DNA from: Takakia lepidozioides
Lineage: Eukaryota; Streptophyta; Takakiopsida; Takakiales; Takakiaceae
NCBI GenBank assembly: GCA_030704615.1
Contig: CM060731.1
Span: 88,146,756 to 88,210,755 of the forward strand
Length of the DNA stretch: 64,000 nucleotides
Reading direction: 5' to 3'
Shown: positions 59,429 through 64,000 of the stretch, in pieces
Numbering within the stretch: position 1 is the stretch's first letter
Layout of the letters: every line of letters starts with the position of its first letter
Program-made: the position numbers and the translations under genes
Notes under the pieces: generated by a model
Told to the model about the DNA's origin: nothing
What the model saw: the letters and a program-made list of their open reading frames with translations, nothing else
The model's database searches: none

Positions 59429-60534
59429 CGTGTGGGCCTGGGAGTGGAGTCGACTTGGTCACTCGCATGACAACTGGAAACTTGTCGAATGCTTGGGTGA
59501 TGTTTGATCACATCAAGCGAATTACAAACCATCAGTGGGTGACTATGGGTGCGCATGTTTATGACTATCACTCCAAGAGGCTCATGACGATTGCAATCTG
59601 CGAGATGAAAGGGGAGGACACACAGTCCGAGATGCATCTGTGGGAGGGCATAAACGAGCAGATGGCAAGGGCGGGATTGCCAGAGCCCAATTTCAGGGGA
59701 TTCATGGCAGACAACGCTCAGGCCAACTGGGCAGCGGTGCGGCATGTGTACGGTGAGGACCCCAATGTTCCAATGGAGGGGAAAGAGAGATCCTGTGGAT
59801 TCCATTGGATGCAGAGTCTATCTCACTACACTTCCAAATTTGTTGCTAGCTCATTCCAGGCTGAACACCGTGTCATTTGTACGGCGTGGAAGGATGCACC
59901 CACATTTGATGACGTGGAGGTTAAGTTTGCTATCATCGAGGCTTGGTGGAATACGTCAGGTGCAGTGGAGACAACCAATCTGGGAGCATTGCACAGCTGG
60001 TTGGGGTGGTGGCATTTTCGGTATCGACAGTTCGGACAGTACATGCGGGAGGTAGGCTGCTATCATTTTCGTTCATTTGTCTTTCTGTTACGGACATTTC
60101 GATTGGTCCCTCACCATTGTTTGTGTCCTTCTAGGAGCAGTGCTTGGATTCCGACACGAACATGCCGAACACGAATATGGCAGAATCGGTCCACTCCTCC
60201 TGGCGAGCGTCTTCTGCCGCACATCTGGTGGACGTAGTGACGGCCACAACGGAGGACATCGACAGAGCAATCATGCAGCAAGCCACGTACTACAAGTTCC
60301 CGAGCGGCAAACAATGGGGCTTTGGGCCGGACAGGGATGAATTGTTGGTACGAACAGCTTCGCGGTCCAAGAATCCACTGAAATGGGCGACAGCATTGCG
60401 AGAGAAGATCAAAGGGACGCCTCTACACCGCAGAGGTGAACACCTAAAGGGGGACGTCCGGACTTGCCCTGTGAGGCGGAGGATTGAAGAAGAACCCGGG
60501 TGCGAAGAGGATTCCTGGAGATCCGACAGGAACA
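59429..60534 (+). pseudogene. Type A transposase core fragment, inverted orientation
   Basis: A plus-strand piece equivalent to about 18732-17627 of copy A2: WVMFDHIKRITNHQW, ICEMKGEDTQSEMHLWEGIN, FMADNAQANW, CGFHWMQSL, then the short intron (about 60053-60136) and the start of the linker exon (DSDTNMPNTNMAESVHSSW … KQWGFGPDRDE). It starts and ends abruptly (59429, 60534). The frame is open throughout, so the core reading is clean. About 235 bp duplicate sequence also kept at 57690-57931, so this is not simply the segment deleted from A4 turned around. Confidence 0.75.
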
Positions 60535-61290
60535 TCGGAATGTCGAGAGGTGCGACTCGGATGGAAATGTGCTGCCGCATTTCAGTTCCGATGGTTCACG
60601 ATTTTCAGTCAGAACGGAAATGCGGTACCGCATTTCCGTTCTGGATAGTATGAATATCTGAAGCGGTCGGAATTGCGTTGTAGCTTTTCCGTCACTTGGT
60701 TCCATGCCTCAGATACAAAACGGAAATGCGGCGCCGCATTTCCGTTCTGGAATGTCGGAAAGTGCGACTAGGACGGAAATGCGGTGCCGCATTTCAGTTC
60801 CGATGGTTCAGGATTTTCAGTCAGAACGGAAATGCGGTACCGCATTTCCGTTTTGGAGAGTATGAAGGTCTTGTGAGGACGGAAATGCGGTGCAGCATTT
60901 CTATCCCTCAGCTCCATGCGTCAGATACAAAACGGAAATGCGGCGCCTTATTTCTGTTCTGGTATGTCGGAAGGTGCAACTCGGACGGAAATGCGGTGCC
61001 GCATTTCTGTTCCCGTTGTTCATAATTCTCAATCAGAACGGAAATGCGGTACCGCATTTCCGTTCCACCTTCACATACCGTGCTTGCTAGATGGAAATGC
61101 GTTACCGCATTTCCGTTTTGAAGAGTATAAAGGTTTCCCCCGGACGGAAACTCGTTGCCGCATTTCCGTCGCTCTGGTGCATGACCAAGATGCACAACGG
61201 AAATGCAGCGCCGTATTTCCGTCGAGCAGCAATCGAAAGTATCACTCCCGACGGAAATCTGGAACCTCATTTCCGCATGCTGAACCTGAA
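60535..61290. repeat. Palindromic site array, inverted copy
   Basis: About a dozen AAATGCGGNNCCGCATTT dyads lie here in the reverse orientation of the array at 20580-21500. It ends with the unique sequence that normally borders the array on the transposase side (…CATGCTGAACCTGAATGGGTTGC…). It joins abruptly to a transposase exon at 60535. Confidence 0.9.
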
Positions 61291-62158
61291 TGGGTTGCAT
61301 TGTTCCGAAATAACAGAGGTTTACTAATTCATGAGCAGAAACCATGAGCCATGAGCCATGAGCCGCATGAACGGTGAGCCGAAGTCTAAGATACGCGGAT
61401 TTCATGAGCGGACTCCTCCAAATTTGGAAATGCGGCAGATTAAACAAGTATTAAAATAATAGTTTTTTAATTTGACCTTGCCGTTTTTGGACGTTCCAGA
61501 TCATGTTATGCGGCGAAGATATGTCGTCAGTAACAAGTCCGCTCATGGTTTTTTAGATCCGCTCATGGAAATAAGTGACCGTGCAACGGGAAATTCAGTA
61601 TACCACTGCAAAAGGACGTCGCATACTGGCCTGTATAGAGTATTCCGCGGTTTTACATGCCTTAACATTGGAATGAAGCTGACCCTTTTGCCGCGATTGA
61701 ACCAATGGAGTCTGCACCAATAGAGTCTGCAGTACTTCACAATTCTGTCTTCTTCGGGTATTCGGCGGGAAAGGTTTGCAACTGAACTGGGAAATAAGGT
61801 GCCGCATTAGGGTTGGCACGTGCGAAATTTCGGAGCGGTTTGGTGTTGGCGAAGGCCGCCTCTACCAGTACCTACGACGATACTTGGAAATGCGGCGCCG
61901 CATTTCCTTGTCGGAGGTCGAATGAGGAAAGCAAGTTTTCGGAAAGCAGAAAAACATGAACCCTCCAACATACAAAAATACATGCACGTGGAAACAAGTG
62001 AACGATATAGTAATATCTTAGTTCGAGCAAAACAGGTTACTGGTAGGCAAAACATATGTCGGACCTTTCTGTGGCCAGAGTCTGTGGTACTGGCAGCAGT
62101 ATAGTTCTACTATCCGAAAAGGATGGGCGTACCATTGTATTGGGACCGCAAGCCAAGC

Positions 62159-63187
62159 TCACTGGTCCCCTGGATCCATATTCAGAAGAGTGTGAACCTC
62201 CTGGGGGCTCAACCCTGGTGCATGTATGAAGTGATGAGTTGTGGAATTACAATGGAGTCTCTTCAGGTACACGTAGTACAAATGCTTGCAAGGGTAGTAT
62301 GATGCCCCCTTGTTCGCCATGATCTGGAAGTCGGTGCAATTGCAGGTGGGTAATTCTGAAATGGTGCTGGTGTACACCTCATTGCGAACAGCTGAGCTTG
62401 CCGTGGCCATCTGATACACACGCCCAAATCCTGGTGGGGGCACTTCTGTCGAGCTCTGGATTGTACAGTTCATCCGAAGTGCATTCCCCATCCTTGTCTC
62501 GTTCACTTTTGAGGGAGGTCGCCGCCTCTTCGGTTTCCCCCAATGGTGTATAGGATGCTTAGAGCTGTCGTGTCCCATTGTTCTTGCTCTCACAAGGGTC
62601 GGTGGTGGAGGCTGTGGAAGCGGAAATGGTTGTCTGGGGACGTCAGTGCGCTGCACCATCCGAAATCCTACGGCGGTAAGGGCGTCGGCCTCAATCTGAC
62701 TTAGATCGCAGCCTAGTTCCACCGGCCACACCGGGGGAGCCTCAGGCATTGTTTGTATGCCGTACTTGGGCTTTCCATACACGCAAGTCATAATGTCGTG
62801 CCTGCAGAACCAGAACTGGGTGGTTGTCGCCTCCGCAAACTTTGCATGGACAAATCTTCCTGTAAAAGTAGGAGCAGAGACAACCCCATCTGGATTCCTC
62901 CTTATCATCTCTAAACAACGTTGCCGTGTATCCACACGAATTGCGGAACACCTTCCTCGAAACGACGGCTTTGTGCGAGCAATTCTCCACTGTGATGCAG
63001 ACACAGTCGTCTCCACAATGGCTTGGCCATACTGCATAACAGCGGGCGGAATCTGGGGCAAGGGAGCGGTGGGAATTTCTCGCACGAAATCCCCGGTTGT
63101 AGGCGACGGCGATCTGGAATTTCTTGGGCTTCCACTGCTGGAAGACACATTGTGCGGCAACATGACAGGACCTCGAGGTGCTGTCCG
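62159..63187 (-). CDS. MULE transposase C-terminal part with intact SWIM finger (copy A5)
   Basis: This is an uninterrupted frame of at least 334 residues, the only type A C-terminus in the window without a stop or shift. It covers the linker exon from MLPHNVSSSSGSPRNS, the segment FVHAKFAEATTTQFWFCRHD, a proline-rich hinge (QPFPLPQPPPPT), a basic stretch (GKPKRRRPPSKVNETR), and the SWIM finger CNCTDF … YPCKHLYYVYLKRL (about residues 278-310). It ends at 62159. The 5' side is cut at about 63187, where the palindrome array begins, so no full protein can be made. It is the best reference for the C-terminal half. Confidence 0.75.
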   Translation of the reverse strand, partial: RTAPRGPVMLPHNVSSSSGSPRNSRSPSPTTGDFVREIPTAPLPQIPPAVMQYGQAIVETTVSASQWRIARTKPSFRGRCSAIRVDTRQRCLEMIRRNPDGVVSAPTFTGRFVHAKFAEATTTQFWFCRHDIMTCVYGKPKYGIQTMPEAPPVWPVELGCDLSQIEADALTAVGFRMVQRTDVPRQPFPLPQPPPPTLVRARTMGHDSSKHPIHHWGKPKRRRPPSKVNETRMGNALRMNCTIQSSTEVPPPGFGRVYQMATASSAVRNEVYTSTISELPTCNCTDFQIMANKGASYYPCKHLYYVYLKRLHCNSTTHHFIHAPGLSPQEVHTLLNMDPGDQ

Positions 63188-64000
63188 AACGGAAATGCGG
63201 CACCGCTTTTCGCCCGGGTGAGACCTTCATACTCTCCAGAACGTAAATGCGGCACCGCATTTCCGTTCTGACGAAAAATCGTGAAACATCGGAACTGAAA
63301 TGCGGTACCGCATTTCCGTCGGAGTCGCACCTTCCGACATTTCAAAACAGAAATGCGGCGCCGCATTTCCGCCCGGGTCAGACCTTAATACTCTACAGAA
63401 CGGAAATGCGGCACCGCATTTCCGTTCTGACTGAAAATCGTGAAACATCGGAACTGAAATGCGGTACCGCATTTCCGTTCTGATTGAGAATTATGAACAA
63501 CGGGAACAGAAATGCGGCGCCGCATTTCCGTTTTGTATATGAGGCCTGGAGCTGTGGGACGGAAATGCGGTGCCGCATTTCCATCCATGTGAGACCTTCA
63601 AACTTTCCAGACCGGAAATGCGGCACCGCATTTCCGTTCAGGTGAGACCTTTATACTTTCCCGAACGGAAATGTGGCACGGCATTTCCGTTCATCAACTA
63701 AGGTATGTGAAGGGGGAACGGAAATGCGGTACCGCATTTCCGTTCAGATTGAAAATCATGAACCACGGGAACTGAAATGTTGTGCCGCATTTCCGTCCGA
63801 ATCGCACCTTTCGACATTCCAGAACGAAAATGCGGCGCCGCATTTCCTTTTTGTATCTCATACATGGAGCTGTGGGACGGAAATGCGGCACCATATTTCC
63901 GTTCAACAACTAAGGTATGTGAAGGTGGAACGGAAATGCGGTGCCGCATTTTCTTCCAACAAGTACGGATGTGTAGCTTCGTGATGGTACTTAACGGAAA
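63188..64000. repeat. Palindromic site array of copy A5
   Basis: About 14 AAATGCGGNNCCGCATTT dyads, in the same orientation and spacer types as 21400-21900 and 37700-38550, continue beyond the window. It starts directly inside the transposase coding sequence, without the N-terminal half or the usual border sequence. Confidence 0.9.

Larger units (their letters stand above)
61316..64000 (-). mobile_element. Type A element, partial (copy A5)
   Basis: The L end at 61316 (GAGGTTTACTAATTCATGAG) interrupts the sequence that borders an inverted palindrome array. The nine bases before it are GAAATAACA. The element carries the transposase 3' part, then a palindrome array that replaces the remainder of the gene at about 63188, and runs off the window. 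Confidence 0.8.

Overview
This is eukaryotic nuclear DNA: genes are split by short GT-AG introns and almost everything is nested DNA transposon or satellite. The plant-type transposon mix (Mutator-like with SWIM fingers, CACTA-like ends, an LTR, a SINE-like piece) and nonsense changes at CAG/CTG sites suggest the green lineage, perhaps a charophyte alga. That identification is a guess; no conserved host gene was found.

The dominant unit is a large Mutator-like element, called type A here. Its ends are GAGGTTTACTATTTCATGAG (L end) and GGGGGCTGCTATTTCATGAG (R end), each followed by CATGAGC-type repeats. Two copies have both ends in the window and each is flanked by a perfect 9-bp target-site duplication: 15756-25243 (CCTTACCTC) and 32142-46654 (ATGTAGGTG). 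From the L end a copy holds (1) a MULE transposase with an N-terminal zinc-binding region, a DDE-like core and a C-terminal SWIM finger, read toward the L end; (2) an array of short palindromes (core AAATGCGGNNCCGCATTT); (3) a divergent multi-exon gene joining a ParB-like domain (WDGNHRLLAW) to an N6/N4-type DNA methyltransferase (DLICGTGAS); and (4) a novel ORF family (ORF3), in the long copy as an inverted pair. Partial type A copies lie at 1-2416, 9564-13690 (a divergent lineage), 48363-50549, 55831-59428 and 61316-64000.

A second MULE lineage, type B (2796-6640 and 50550-53144), has a homologous transposase and its own satellite: about 116-bp units each with a long hairpin (arms CTCAAACAGTGTGCG, loop GCAA), at 6640-9563 and 53145-55830. 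In both arrays a type A L end begins at nearly the same phase of the unit.

Between the big elements lie: a Transposase_24-like ORF (25826-28092) and CACTA-like ends with GCGACG-rich subterminal repeats (28340-29061, 47040-47304, 47530-48319); a third MULE transposase fragment (30458-31640); a 725-bp solo LTR with a 5-bp duplication (58344-59068); a tRNA-like SINE fragment (47825-47900); and gene-poor sequence (13717-15746, 29062-30340). A 500-base N run (24223-24722) hides most of the methyltransferase half of the first full element.

Nearly every long gene carries stops or frameshifts, so these are mostly decayed copies. Comparing copies still recovers the design: a transposon that encodes a ParB-methyltransferase and carries dozens of palindromic sites next to it. 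This is the most interesting signal in the window.
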